Assembly: GCA_007117735.1 (NCBI GenBank)
Contig: SKGA01000007.1
Coordinates: 1-40,022 of the forward strand
Direction of reading: 5' to 3'
Origin: Candidatus Woesearchaeota archaeon
Lineage (GTDB): Archaea > Nanobdellota > Nanobdellia > Woesearchaeales > SKGA01
Length of the DNA stretch: 40,022 bases
Shown here piece by piece: positions 9,884 to 19,266 of this stretch. Made by a program: the position numbers and the translations under genes. The notes under the pieces were generated by a model. The model was given only the letters and a program-made list of their open reading frames with translations, was not told the origin of the DNA and searched no databases. Position 1 is the stretch's first letter; every line of letters begins with the position of its first letter.

Positions 9884-11277
9884 CCTACACTCCCCTCCAT
9901 CTCAAGAGCAATGAGTTTATTCAACTCGACAGCGTATTCAAGAGGAAGTTCTTTTACAACAGGTTCGATAAAACCGCTTACGATTAATTTAATCGCATCC
10001 TCTTCACTTAAACCACGACTCATTAAATAAAAGATTTCATCTTCACCGATTTTACCAACCGTCGCTTCATGAGCCATCGTTACTTTATTATTATAGACTT
10101 TCATTACAGGAATAGTATGAGAGACCGCCTCATCACCAACAAGCAACGCATCACAAACAGTACTTGTTGAACAACCAGTCGCATTCTTAGCAATACTTAC
10201 AATACCTCGATACGTTGTAATACCACTATCTCGACTAATACTTTTTGCAACAATAGTAGAATGTGTATTTGGTGCAGCATGTACCACTTTACTACCAGTA
10301 TCTTGATGTTGACCAGGAGCTGCAAAAGCAATACCTAAACTATCACTTCGAGCACCCTCACCAATAAGAACACTAGAAGGGTAGAGCATCGTAACACCGC
10401 TTCCTAAATTACCATTTACCCATTCAGCAACTCCATTCTTATGAACAATTGCTCGTTTAGTATTAAGATTAAACGTGTTTTTACTCCAATTCTCAACACT
10501 AGAATAACGAACTTTTGCACCTTCAAGAACATGTAATTCTACACAACCAGCATGAAGACTACTTGAGTTAAACTGAGGAGCAGAACAACCTTCAACATAA
10601 TGTACTTCACTGCCTTCATCAGCAATAATAAGTGTATGTTCAAACTGACCACCGTTCTTTGCATTCATACGGAAATACGCTTGTAAAGGAACAGTAACTT
10701 TTACACCCTTAGGAATGTAAATAAACGTTCCACCACTCCACACGGCAGCATGCAACATCACAAATTTATGATCAGAAATAGGAACACACGTGCTCATAAA
10801 ATATTTCTTTACTAAATCAGGATATTTTTGCACTGCAACATCCATGTTCTCAAAAACAACACCTTGTTTTTCCCATTCTTCTTTTAATTTATGATACACA
10901 ACTTCTGAATCGTACTGCGCACCAACACCAGAAAGTGCTTTTTGCTCAGCCTCAGGAATACCGATTTTATCATACGTTGCTTTAATATCTTCAGGCAACT
11001 CATCCCAAGAAGACGTTTCTTCAAGACCAGGACGAATAAAATATTGAATCGCATCAAGATCGAGCTTTTCAAGAGAAGGACCCCAGTTTGGTAGAGGAGT
11101 TTGATTCCACAACTCTAAACCTTTTAATCGTTTTTCAAGCATCCACTCAGGCTCATTTTTCACTCGAGAAATTTCTCTTACTAATTCTTCAGATAATTCC
11201 CCGGGATTCGACTTAAAGACTGAGCGATCTTCATTCGCATCATCATATATACTTCTATCTATTTGAAAATCATTCAT
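9880..11277 (-). CDS. sufB: Fe-S cluster assembly protein SufB
   Basis: YFMSTCVPISDHKFVMLHAAVWSGGTFIYIPKGVKV, VEGCSAPQFNSSSLHAG. Start assigned to MNDFQIDRS at 11277, which forms an ATGA overlap with the upstream regulator. Confidence 0.95.
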   Translation of the reverse strand: MNDFQIDRSIYDDANEDRSVFKSNPGELSEELVREISRVKNEPEWMLEKRLKGLELWNQTPLPNWGPSLEKLDLDAIQYFIRPGLEETSSWDELPEDIKATYDKIGIPEAEQKALSGVGAQYDSEVVYHKLKEEWEKQGVVFENMDVAVQKYPDLVKKYFMSTCVPISDHKFVMLHAAVWSGGTFIYIPKGVKVTVPLQAYFRMNAKNGGQFEHTLIIADEGSEVHYVEGCSAPQFNSSSLHAGCVELHVLEGAKVRYSSVENWSKNTFNLNTKRAIVHKNGVAEWVNGNLGSGVTMLYPSSVLIGEGARSDSLGIAFAAPGQHQDTGSKVVHAAPNTHSTIVAKSISRDSGITTYRGIVSIAKNATGCSTSTVCDALLVGDEAVSHTIPVMKVYNNKVTMAHEATVGKIGEDEIFYLMSRGLSEEDAIKLIVSGFIEPVVKELPLEYAVELNKLIALEMEGSVG

Positions 11278-11657
11278 TGTCCTAACAACCCCATATCTAT
11301 ACAAACAGTGCAATCTTGCGGAACAGAAGGATCTTGTTGTTTACACATCTGACAAACAATTGAAGACATTGCTTTGTGATGTAACAACTTCATCGTCGCG
11401 TGAACCGAAGAGAACGTCCCTTCATGTATTTGCATAGCAACGCGTTGAATTTCTTTATCCACAGACGGTGCCAACGTGAAGGAACTTGCACGTTTATCAC
11501 TTAAATATTGACTCACTGCAGCAGGAGTAATGCCTAACAATTCAGCAGCACGTTTTTGCGTGCAACCTAAATCAAGCAAAGCTTGCGCTAACCGTTTTCT
11601 AATTAACGGAAGAACATACCATACTTGAATCTCCGACGGAGTTAATTGTTTTACCAT
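11274..11657 (-). CDS. XRE-like HTH transcriptional regulator with C-terminal CX2C-X10-CX2C cluster; candidate SUF operon regulator
   Basis: HTH LGCTQKRAAELLGITPAAVSQYLSDKRA, then CQMCKQQDPSVPQDCTVC; first gene of the suf operon. Confidence 0.85.
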   Translation of the reverse strand: MVKQLTPSEIQVWYVLPLIRKRLAQALLDLGCTQKRAAELLGITPAAVSQYLSDKRASSFTLAPSVDKEIQRVAMQIHEGTFSSVHATMKLLHHKAMSSIVCQMCKQQDPSVPQDCTVCIDMGLLGQ

Positions 11658-11707
11658 ACCTTGCCCACGCTGTTTGTTTACATAAGAAAAAAAACTTCGT
11701 TTATAAA

Positions 11708-11723
11708 ATTAACGATAGTTAAT
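11708..11723. promoter_or_regulatory. Palindrome ATTAAC-GATA-GTTAAT, candidate operator upstream of the suf operon
   Basis: 6-bp inverted arms with a 4-nt centre, abutting the minus-strand TATA-like element (ttttataa, ~11701-11708) in the suf/wHTH divergent region. Confidence 0.45.
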
Positions 11724-11794
11724 ATTATTTTATACAACGGTAAAGACCCAAAGAAAATACAAAGCTTATAAAGAAAGGAAAGTTAAAGAAAAGT

Positions 11795-12319
11795 ATGACT
11801 GGGAAAAAAATCATCCTTGACGCGCAAACCTTTAAAGCGCTCTCCGTAGAAACACGACTACAAATTCTCAAAGAATTAAGTACCAAACCACAAACACTCA
11901 CCGAATTAGCAACTTCTCTTGAACTTAACCCTTCAACAATTAAAGAACATTTAGAAAAACTTCTTGAAGCAGAACTCGTCAGCATAGAAGACACGACAAG
12001 AAAATGGAAATTTTACTCACTCACCAGAAAAGGAGAAAAAATCATCCAACCAGAAGAAGTCAACGTACTCTTCGCATTTAGTTTCTCATTACTAAGCACA
12101 CTTACGCTTGGAGCAGTATGGCTTAGAGAACGACTCGCACCCGTAGAAGAAGAAATCCAACCATTCATGGTAAGAGTTGCAAGCGAAGCGGATCAAGTTG
12201 CAAGCGAAGCGTTACACGCCACAAGCACCATTGTACCAACTATTACACTCATTCTTATCATCAGCATAACACTAACCATACTAGCAGGAAGTTATCTGCT
12301 CTATAAAAAAAGAAAATGA
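11795..12319 (+). CDS. ArsR-like winged-HTH regulator with C-terminal transmembrane segments
   Basis: LSVETRLQILKELSTKPQTLTELATSLELNPSTIKEHLEKLLEAELV. TM segments VLFAFSFSLLSTLTLGAVWL and IVPTITLILIISITLTILAGSYLLYKKRK. Confidence 0.85.
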   Translation: MTGKKIILDAQTFKALSVETRLQILKELSTKPQTLTELATSLELNPSTIKEHLEKLLEAELVSIEDTTRKWKFYSLTRKGEKIIQPEEVNVLFAFSFSLLSTLTLGAVWLRERLAPVEEEIQPFMVRVASEADQVASEALHATSTIVPTITLILIISITLTILAGSYLLYKKRK

Positions 12320-14007
12320 AACAAACACTCCTTATCGGACTACTTTTACTAAGCATTGTTCTTAGTGCATGCTCAACGACGTTACAACCAACAGAATTCT
12401 CAGACCTGTTAGCGATGAATCTGAACCACAAAACAGCAACAAATAACGACAGGATAGGAGAAGCTGCACCGATGAGAGCAGATGGAAGCGTAGGAGAACA
12501 AGCCCTCACCCAAGGTAGACGTATTCACGTAGAAAACAACACGCTCTATCAACTACGAGGAAACGATTTACTTATCTATTCTATTACTGATTCAACACTA
12601 CAACAAAACATTAGTTTTGATGATTATCCGCAAGAATTTATTGTAACAAACGATATTATCGCACTAGTAACCACAGGATATGAAACAAGAATAGGGGTAA
12701 GCGCTTATGATTATCGACCACGAGAAGAATACGTCACTCTTTCAACAGTACACTTGATAAACAGCAGTGATGGAGAGACTATTGAAACCATACAAACACA
12801 AGGACATATACAAAAACTGCAAGTGTACGCAAACAAAATAACAGTCGTCATACAAGAACTTGCTTGGAAAGATGAACACCTACACCAACCCTATTTGCGA
12901 GTAGGAGAAAGACGAGTACAACCAGCACTCTTCTTACCACGACCAATAGAAAGCATAACATATTTTCACCACCTCCTCCAATTTGATACAACAGGAGCAC
13001 TTCAAGAAAGTGCAACCTATGTCTTTGAAGGAAGACCAACATTCCACCTTAGTGCAAACAACCTCTATATTGCAACCGCCGAACAACAATGGAGATCCCC
13101 ACAAACAAGAGAACGATTCATTCGTGCAATACTTCCACATCTTGATTCAAGACTTCAAGAAGAAATAAGAAAGGTACTAGGAAGCACACAAGAAAGTAGT
13201 GCAATACAAGAAGTATTCATTACGTATTATCAAGAAATTCAAGAACAAGAAGATACTCAAACGTACGAAGAAATGATGGAGCGAATACAAGAAGCGACAC
13301 GAGCGTACGATAAAGCGAATCTAGAAGAAACAACACTTCATCAAATAAGCTTAACAGGCTTAGAACACAGAAGAAGTGCAACCATTCAAGGAACCATACG
13401 AGAACTCTTTGAACAAGAAGAGACAGTACACATCGTTACTTCAAACTGGATTCAAGACGAGCAGTATCATCAAGAACAAACACTCACCTCTCGATTACGA
13501 GTTATTGAACAAAAAACACTCCCTGTCAGCGAATATCTTTTTAGAGTAAAAGATCATAACGGACTACATTATCTCTTTGAAAACGAAGTCCATACACCAA
13601 CAAGAAGTATAAACGCAAGTGCACAAAATATCTTTTTTGTAGATAACACAATCGTTCTTCTTGGAATGAGTCGTTATCGAAACCGAGGAGTAGAAGTTAG
13701 CTTTGTAAACGAAAACGAAACTGAAACCATACAAATAGGAAATGAAGGAAGTTATAGCGCAGCACTGTATAGCGAACTTGTAGCAACACGAGAGAACATA
13801 CTAGCCCTACCACTTCAAGAACAACAAACACAAGAAGTCGTTCTTATTAATCTAGAAACACAAGAAGTTGAAGAAACCATAACCTATCATATTGCAAGAG
13901 ATATTTTTCCTTGGCGAGGAAGTGAACACATTCTTCATCTCGAATTTATTGAAAGCGGACTACTTATCGTCTCAGAAGGACGATTTGAAGTTCATCCCAT
14001 AGAGTAA
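12316..14007 (+). CDS. Lipoprotein with C-terminal beta-propeller (COG4880-like)
   Basis: Signal peptide with lipobox LSAC; repeated beta-rich propeller-like segments; ATGA overlap with the upstream wHTH. Confidence 0.7.
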   Translation: MKQTLLIGLLLLSIVLSACSTTLQPTEFSDLLAMNLNHKTATNNDRIGEAAPMRADGSVGEQALTQGRRIHVENNTLYQLRGNDLLIYSITDSTLQQNISFDDYPQEFIVTNDIIALVTTGYETRIGVSAYDYRPREEYVTLSTVHLINSSDGETIETIQTQGHIQKLQVYANKITVVIQELAWKDEHLHQPYLRVGERRVQPALFLPRPIESITYFHHLLQFDTTGALQESATYVFEGRPTFHLSANNLYIATAEQQWRSPQTRERFIRAILPHLDSRLQEEIRKVLGSTQESSAIQEVFITYYQEIQEQEDTQTYEEMMERIQEATRAYDKANLEETTLHQISLTGLEHRRSATIQGTIRELFEQEETVHIVTSNWIQDEQYHQEQTLTSRLRVIEQKTLPVSEYLFRVKDHNGLHYLFENEVHTPTRSINASAQNIFFVDNTIVLLGMSRYRNRGVEVSFVNENETETIQIGNEGSYSAALYSELVATRENILALPLQEQQTQEVVLINLETQEVEETITYHIARDIFPWRGSEHILHLEFIESGLLIVSEGRFEVHPIE

Positions 14008-14111
14008 AACCTCTCCTTGAGAGGCTCTCTAAGGATAAAAACAGTAAAGGAAAAGCACAGTAGTTTTGTCATTTACTAAAATTTATAAAGAAATGAAGAT
14101 TTAGTAACTGC

Positions 14112-16220
14112 ATGGATATGCATATTGGAACACAAAAGAACAAACCATTTCACCTCCCTCTTTCAAATTTAAAAAAACACGCGATAGCACTCGGAGCATC
14201 AGGCTCAGGAAAAACAGTATTTACAAAAGTTCTCATTGAAGAAGCACTCAAAGCAGGAGTGCCATCGCTAGTCTTTGACGTGCAAGGAGACCTTAGCTCA
14301 CTCGCACTCTTTGGAAAGCAAGAAACACATGAAAAACACAGTCTTCTTGATGGGAAACTCTTAGAAGGAAAAGAAGTTCTTATCTACACACCAGTATCCA
14401 GTAAAGGAATCAGTATTTGTCTCAACCCTTTAAGCATACCAGAACAACAACTACCAAAAGAAGAAGCAATCACTCTTATTCATGATACTGCAACAACTCT
14501 TGCAAAACTTGTAGGATACAACGTAAACAACAGTAAAGGAAAATACGCGCAAGCAGTGCTCTACACCGTCTTATACAACGCGTACGAACACAAACACCAA
14601 CTCAAACAATTTGAAGATGTTATTGATCTTCTCCGAACACCAAACGAAGAGCTCAAATACGAACTTGGAGAATTCTTACAAGAAGAAAAACAACTAGAAC
14701 ACCTCCTCAAACAATTAAAGTTTCTCACTATTGGACAAAAAAAACTACTCTTCCAATTTGGTATGCCTGCAGACATTGGAACGCTCCTAAAGAAAAACAC
14801 TATCTCGGTAATTTACCTCAACACGCTAGGAAGTCAAGAAGAAAAAGAATACTTTGTCGCAACACTAACAAATAAACTTTATCAATGGATGCTCGCAAAT
14901 CCAAGCGATAAGATACAAGGACTATTCGTTCTTGATGAAATAGCACCGTTCATACCGGCAGGAAGCGAAAAACCAGTCTGTAAACCAATCCTTAAATTAC
15001 TCTTTAAACAAGCGAGAAAATACGGCGTTGCATGCGTTATTGCAACACAAAACCCTGGAGATATTGACTATAAAGCATTCAGTCAGTTTGGAACCTGGGC
15101 AGTAGGACGATTATCCCTTAAACAAGATCTGAAAAAAGTAAGTCAAGCGCTCAAAAGTGCACATCTCAATTTCGAGGAAATACTACCAACACTGCAAACA
15201 GGAGAATTTCTTCTTTACGCACCAGATCAATTTGAAGATATACAACAGTTTAAAACAAGATGGTTATACACTGAGCACAAAACACTCAACGAAGAAGATG
15301 TGCACAACGTTATGAAAACAACAACGCCCTACAAGCTTGTACAAGAAAAAGAAAATAAAAAACAAATAATCAAAGAGAAAAAAGAAATAATTACCGAAGA
15401 ACAACAGAACCCCGAGAACGGACAACAGACAACAGAACACAGGAAACAGGAAACAGAACACAGAACACAGAACCCTGAAAACAAAACACCGAACACAGGA
15501 AACAGAACACAGAACACTGCAACCTTTTATGTGCAAGGAAAAGAACGAGAAGAAATAGAGAAAAAAGCATTACAATTACGAAAAAAAGCACTCTTTGGAG
15601 GGAAAAAACAAGAACTTCTTGAACTCCAACAAGAATACATCCCTCTTATTGTTACACAAATAACACAAACAAAACACTACCTCTTTGGATTAATAAAACA
15701 ACACAAAACATACCAACTCGTGTTTGATGCAAAAGAAGGAGACCTTATCACTAAACATTACCGACGAAAAGAACTTAAAACCCTCCTAAACCTTAGCGAG
15801 AAAGAACTGGTCATCGCTGCAAAACTACACGTTGGAGATGATGACTACTACGGACAAGAAGAATTACACATCGAACTAGGATATCCAAAACAAACAATTA
15901 CCAAAACCTTACAGAAATTACAAAAACAACATATTATAGGACATCAAATCGTAGGAGAACACAAACGATGGATAGGAACATTCGATTTCAAACATCCTTC
16001 CTTGAAAAAACTCCACACTCCACTTGTTCTCTCACCAGGAGCAGAACGAACAACAACAACGATAAATATCGAACAATTACGACAATTCATTCAGCACTGG
16101 TTTGACGCGCATCTCACCGGAACAAAAATTGCCTGGTACCCTATCTGGAACGCAACACTCAGTAAAGGACGAGGAACAAAAAAAGTTCGATTTGATGGTG
16201 TGAGTGGGAAAAAACTATGA
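14112..16220 (+). CDS. HerA-like/DUF853-type ATPase
   Basis: Walker A ALGASGSGKTVFTK, VFDVQGDLSSLALFG, FVLDEIAPFIP, GVACVIATQNPGDIDYKAFSQFGTWAVGRL. Confidence 0.85.
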   Translation: MDMHIGTQKNKPFHLPLSNLKKHAIALGASGSGKTVFTKVLIEEALKAGVPSLVFDVQGDLSSLALFGKQETHEKHSLLDGKLLEGKEVLIYTPVSSKGISICLNPLSIPEQQLPKEEAITLIHDTATTLAKLVGYNVNNSKGKYAQAVLYTVLYNAYEHKHQLKQFEDVIDLLRTPNEELKYELGEFLQEEKQLEHLLKQLKFLTIGQKKLLFQFGMPADIGTLLKKNTISVIYLNTLGSQEEKEYFVATLTNKLYQWMLANPSDKIQGLFVLDEIAPFIPAGSEKPVCKPILKLLFKQARKYGVACVIATQNPGDIDYKAFSQFGTWAVGRLSLKQDLKKVSQALKSAHLNFEEILPTLQTGEFLLYAPDQFEDIQQFKTRWLYTEHKTLNEEDVHNVMKTTTPYKLVQEKENKKQIIKEKKEIITEEQQNPENGQQTTEHRKQETEHRTQNPENKTPNTGNRTQNTATFYVQGKEREEIEKKALQLRKKALFGGKKQELLELQQEYIPLIVTQITQTKHYLFGLIKQHKTYQLVFDAKEGDLITKHYRRKELKTLLNLSEKELVIAAKLHVGDDDYYGQEELHIELGYPKQTITKTLQKLQKQHIIGHQIVGEHKRWIGTFDFKHPSLKKLHTPLVLSPGAERTTTTINIEQLRQFIQHWFDAHLTGTKIAWYPIWNATLSKGRGTKKVRFDGVSGKKL
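15405..15522 (+). repeat. In-frame low-complexity A/C/G repeat encoding an E/Q/N/T linker in the HerA-like gene
   Basis: Exact 20-mer GGAAACAGAACACAGAACAC at 15449-15468 and 15498-15517; GAACACAGGAAACAG at 15435 and 15491. Confidence 0.85.
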
Positions 16221-16747
16221 TTATTACTATCGCAGGAGATCTTGGAAGCGGAAAAAGCACAGTAGGAAAACTTCTTGCACAAAAACTCAACTACACCTAC
16301 CTTTCAACAGGAACACTTCTTCGAGAACTAGCAAAAGAACAAAACTGCACCATACTCGAACTGAACAAACAAGCAGAAACAAACCCTGCAATAGATAAAG
16401 AGCTTGATCAACGACAACAAGCACTCTCAACAAAAACAAATCTTATTCTTGACTCTCGACTTGGATGGCACTTTATACCACAGAGTTTGAAAATCTATCT
16501 CCACATCGATATTACAACAGCAGCACAACGAGTCTTTGAAGAAAAACGAGCAACAGAACAACACGAGAGCGTGGAAAAAACACAAGAACAACTCATCGCA
16601 AGACAACAAAGTGAACAACAGCGATACGAACAAGCATACAACCTCACCATTAGACCAGAACACTTCGATCTTGTTTTTGACATGAACAAACAAAGCTCGC
16701 CAGAAGTAGTGGAAGAAATACTTCAATACCTAGAGCAAAAGAATTAA
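16217..16747 (+). CDS. cmk: Cytidylate kinase (archaeal type)
   Basis: IITIAGDLGSGKSTVGKLLAQKLNYTYLSTGTLLRELAKE, LILDSRLGWHFIP. Confidence 0.85.
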   Translation: MIITIAGDLGSGKSTVGKLLAQKLNYTYLSTGTLLRELAKEQNCTILELNKQAETNPAIDKELDQRQQALSTKTNLILDSRLGWHFIPQSLKIYLHIDITTAAQRVFEEKRATEQHESVEKTQEQLIARQQSEQQRYEQAYNLTIRPEHFDLVFDMNKQSSPEVVEEILQYLEQKN

Positions 16748-16754
16748 ACCGTAC

Positions 16755-17012
16755 TTATCTTTTGTACACGCGACTTCTTTTATCAATAAAAAAAATAACA
16801 ACCACAGAATTCCCTTCAATACGATATAAAACTCTATAACCTCCAACACGTATTCTAAAAACTTTATCTTTAACATTTACTAAACGTTTGGAATCAGGAG
16901 GAAAAGGATTTTCTCGAAGAGATTCAATAGCATGAAATAACCTCTTGGCAGCGACCTTATTAATTTTTAATAAAAATTTAATAACTTTCTTTTCAAGAAA
17001 AAGTTCATACAT
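16755..17012 (-). CDS. RelE/ParE-family toxin
   Basis: MYELFLEKKVIKFLLKINKVAAKRLFHAIESLRENPFPPDSKRLVNVKDKVFRIRVGGYRVLYRIEGNSVVVIFFIDKRSRVY is a typical RelE fold sequence. Confidence 0.88.
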   Translation of the reverse strand: MYELFLEKKVIKFLLKINKVAAKRLFHAIESLRENPFPPDSKRLVNVKDKVFRIRVGGYRVLYRIEGNSVVVIFFIDKRSRVYKR

Positions 17013-17013
17013 C

Positions 17014-17202
17014 TTAGAAACCTAATTGTTTCTTAGCATCAGCAAAAGAAATAAGATTATCTTTATCCAAACTCTCCTTATACGCTTCAAATTCATTTAA
17101 CGTCATAATTTCGTCTCTTTGAACCATATTTTCTTTAATACAATCTAATTCCTTTTTCATAGAATCCATTTTTGTAAGTAAAGATTTAAATTCGACAACC
17201 AT
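17014..17202 (-). CDS. Cognate antitoxin (probable)
   Basis: Small ORF 1 nt upstream of the relE-like gene. Start reassigned to MVVEFKSLLTKMDS at 17202, with TATA-like tatataaata upstream. C-terminus SFADAKKQLGF resembles RelB-type antitoxin tails. Confidence 0.7.
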   Translation of the reverse strand: MVVEFKSLLTKMDSMKKELDCIKENMVQRDEIMTLNEFEAYKESLDKDNLISFADAKKQLGF

Positions 17203-17370
17203 AAATGAACACAAGACGAGGATATTTATATACTTAACGCTAAGAAGGGAAGTGGGAAAAATAAACCAAATCGGCATAAATCAGTTAATGACAAATAATT
17301 AGTATCCTAAACTTTTATCGTTAACTATCAACTAAAAACATATAAATACTTCTAGACTTACTTTTCACCT

Positions 17371-19266
17371 ATGGTAAGCATCACATTTCCAGATGGAATG
17401 AAAAAAACATTTGAAGAACCACTCAGTGGACATGATATCGCACTTTCAATCAGTGAAGGACTCGCAAGAAACTCCTTAGCAATCAAAGTAAACGGAACAC
17501 TCCAAGACCTTCACGCGCCAATCACCGAAGATGCAACCATAGAAATTGTCACGTTTCAAACAGAAGAAGGAAAACACCTCTTCTGGCATTCTAGCGCGCA
17601 CTTACTCGCGCACGCAGTAAAAAGACTCTACCCGGACGCTCAACCAACCATTGGACCCAGCATCGAACAAGGATTCTACTACGACTTTGATAACCTCTCC
17701 ATTTCTACAGAAGATTTTGAAAAAATAGAAGCAGAAATGAAAAAAATCGTGAAAGAAGCACATCAACCACGACGAATAGAGTACCAAACTAAAGAAGAAG
17801 CATTAGCGGCATTCTCCTCGAATCCTTATAAAAAAGAACTTATTGAAAACTTAGAAGAAGGACTCAGCGCGTATGAACAAGGAGACTTTGTTGATCTCTG
17901 TCGAGGACCACACCTTCCAAACACAAAGAAGATAAAAGCCTTCAAGCTAACAAAACTTTCAGGAGCATACTGGAGAGGAGATTCAGAGAACAAACAATTA
18001 ACAAGAATTTATGGCATTAGTTTTCCTGACAAAAAACAACTCAAAGAATACCTCCACTTCCTTGAAGAAGCACAACGACGAGACCATAGAAAAATTGGAA
18101 AAGAACTCGACTTATTCAGCTTTCATGACGTCAGTCCAGGAAGCCCCTTCTTTCATCCAAAAGGAACCTACATGTACAATCAACTCCTCGCATTTGTTAG
18201 AGAAGAATACGCAAAACGAGGCTATGATGAAGTTATTACTCCCTTACTCTACAACAAAGAACTTTGGGAAACGAGTGGACACTGGCAACACTACAAAGAG
18301 AACATGTTTGTTCTCACCATGGACCACTTGGAAGCAAGCCTTAAACCAATGAACTGTCCAAGTCATTGTTTATTATACAAACAATCAACAAAAAGTTACC
18401 GAGACCTTCCTATCCGCTACGCAGACTTTGCTCCCCTACATCGAAACGAGTTAAAAGGAACGCTAGGAGGATTACTACGAGTAAGAAAATTCTCTCAAGA
18501 CGACGCACACATTTTCTGTCGAGAAGATCAAATCCAAGAAGAAATTCTAGGCGTTATCAAATTTGTAGAACACGTGTATACTAACGTTTTTTCTATGCCG
18601 TTTGAAATTGAACTTTCAACACGACCAGAAAAAGCAATGGGAACAGATGAACAATGGGAACTGGCAGAACAAGGACTTATTCAAGCCTTAGAGGAAGCAA
18701 ACCTCAACTATCAACTCAACCCAGGAGACGGAGCATTCTACGGACCAAAAATCGATATTAAAGTACAAGATAGTATCCGACGAACACACCAAGTTGCAAC
18801 GATACAATTAGACTTTCAACTACCAGAACGATTCGAACTAGAATACGTAGGAGAAGACGGTCAACGACACCGACCAGTCATGGTGCATCGAGCAGTACTA
18901 GGAAGTCTTGAACGATTCTTAGGCGTTATCATAGAACACTTTGCAGGAAAATTCCCCTTATGGATTTCGCCAAACCAAATACGAATACTCCCTATTGCAG
19001 ACAGACATAATGAATACTGTGAAACACTTGCAAAAAAACTTCACGAGCAAGGAATACAAGTACATGTTGATCAACGAAGTGAAAGTATAAAGAAAAAAGT
19101 TCGAGACGCACAACTCCAACAATACAACTACATCTTAGTAATTGGAGATCAAGAAGTAGAACACAACACGGTTAATGTTCGAACACGAGATAATGAAGTG
19201 CACGGCGAGAAAACACAAGAAGAATTTATGCAACAACTTCAAGAAGAGCTATCGACGAGAAAGTAA
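17371..19266 (+). CDS. thrS: Threonyl-tRNA synthetase, bacterial type with TGS domain
   Basis: HSSAHLLAHAVKRLYPDAQPTIGPSIEQGFYYDFD, MNCPSHCLLYKQ, GDGAFYGPKIDIKVQD, MVHRAVLGSLERFLGVIIEHFAGKFPLW. Confidence 0.97.
   Translation: MVSITFPDGMKKTFEEPLSGHDIALSISEGLARNSLAIKVNGTLQDLHAPITEDATIEIVTFQTEEGKHLFWHSSAHLLAHAVKRLYPDAQPTIGPSIEQGFYYDFDNLSISTEDFEKIEAEMKKIVKEAHQPRRIEYQTKEEALAAFSSNPYKKELIENLEEGLSAYEQGDFVDLCRGPHLPNTKKIKAFKLTKLSGAYWRGDSENKQLTRIYGISFPDKKQLKEYLHFLEEAQRRDHRKIGKELDLFSFHDVSPGSPFFHPKGTYMYNQLLAFVREEYAKRGYDEVITPLLYNKELWETSGHWQHYKENMFVLTMDHLEASLKPMNCPSHCLLYKQSTKSYRDLPIRYADFAPLHRNELKGTLGGLLRVRKFSQDDAHIFCREDQIQEEILGVIKFVEHVYTNVFSMPFEIELSTRPEKAMGTDEQWELAEQGLIQALEEANLNYQLNPGDGAFYGPKIDIKVQDSIRRTHQVATIQLDFQLPERFELEYVGEDGQRHRPVMVHRAVLGSLERFLGVIIEHFAGKFPLWISPNQIRILPIADRHNEYCETLAKKLHEQGIQVHVDQRSESIKKKVRDAQLQQYNYILVIGDQEVEHNTVNVRTRDNEVHGEKTQEEFMQQLQEELSTRK

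Noticed and set aside
14010-14024. CCTCTC-CTT-GAGAGG hairpin after the beta-propeller gene, considered as a terminator or small RNA
   Set aside because: Short stem, no downstream poly-T, and intrinsic hairpin terminators are not typical in archaea; too weak to call.
15264-15591. Three overlapping minus-strand Cys/Phe/Val-rich ORFs
   Set aside because: Shadow translation of the near T-free repeat linker in the HerA-like gene; no independent coding evidence.
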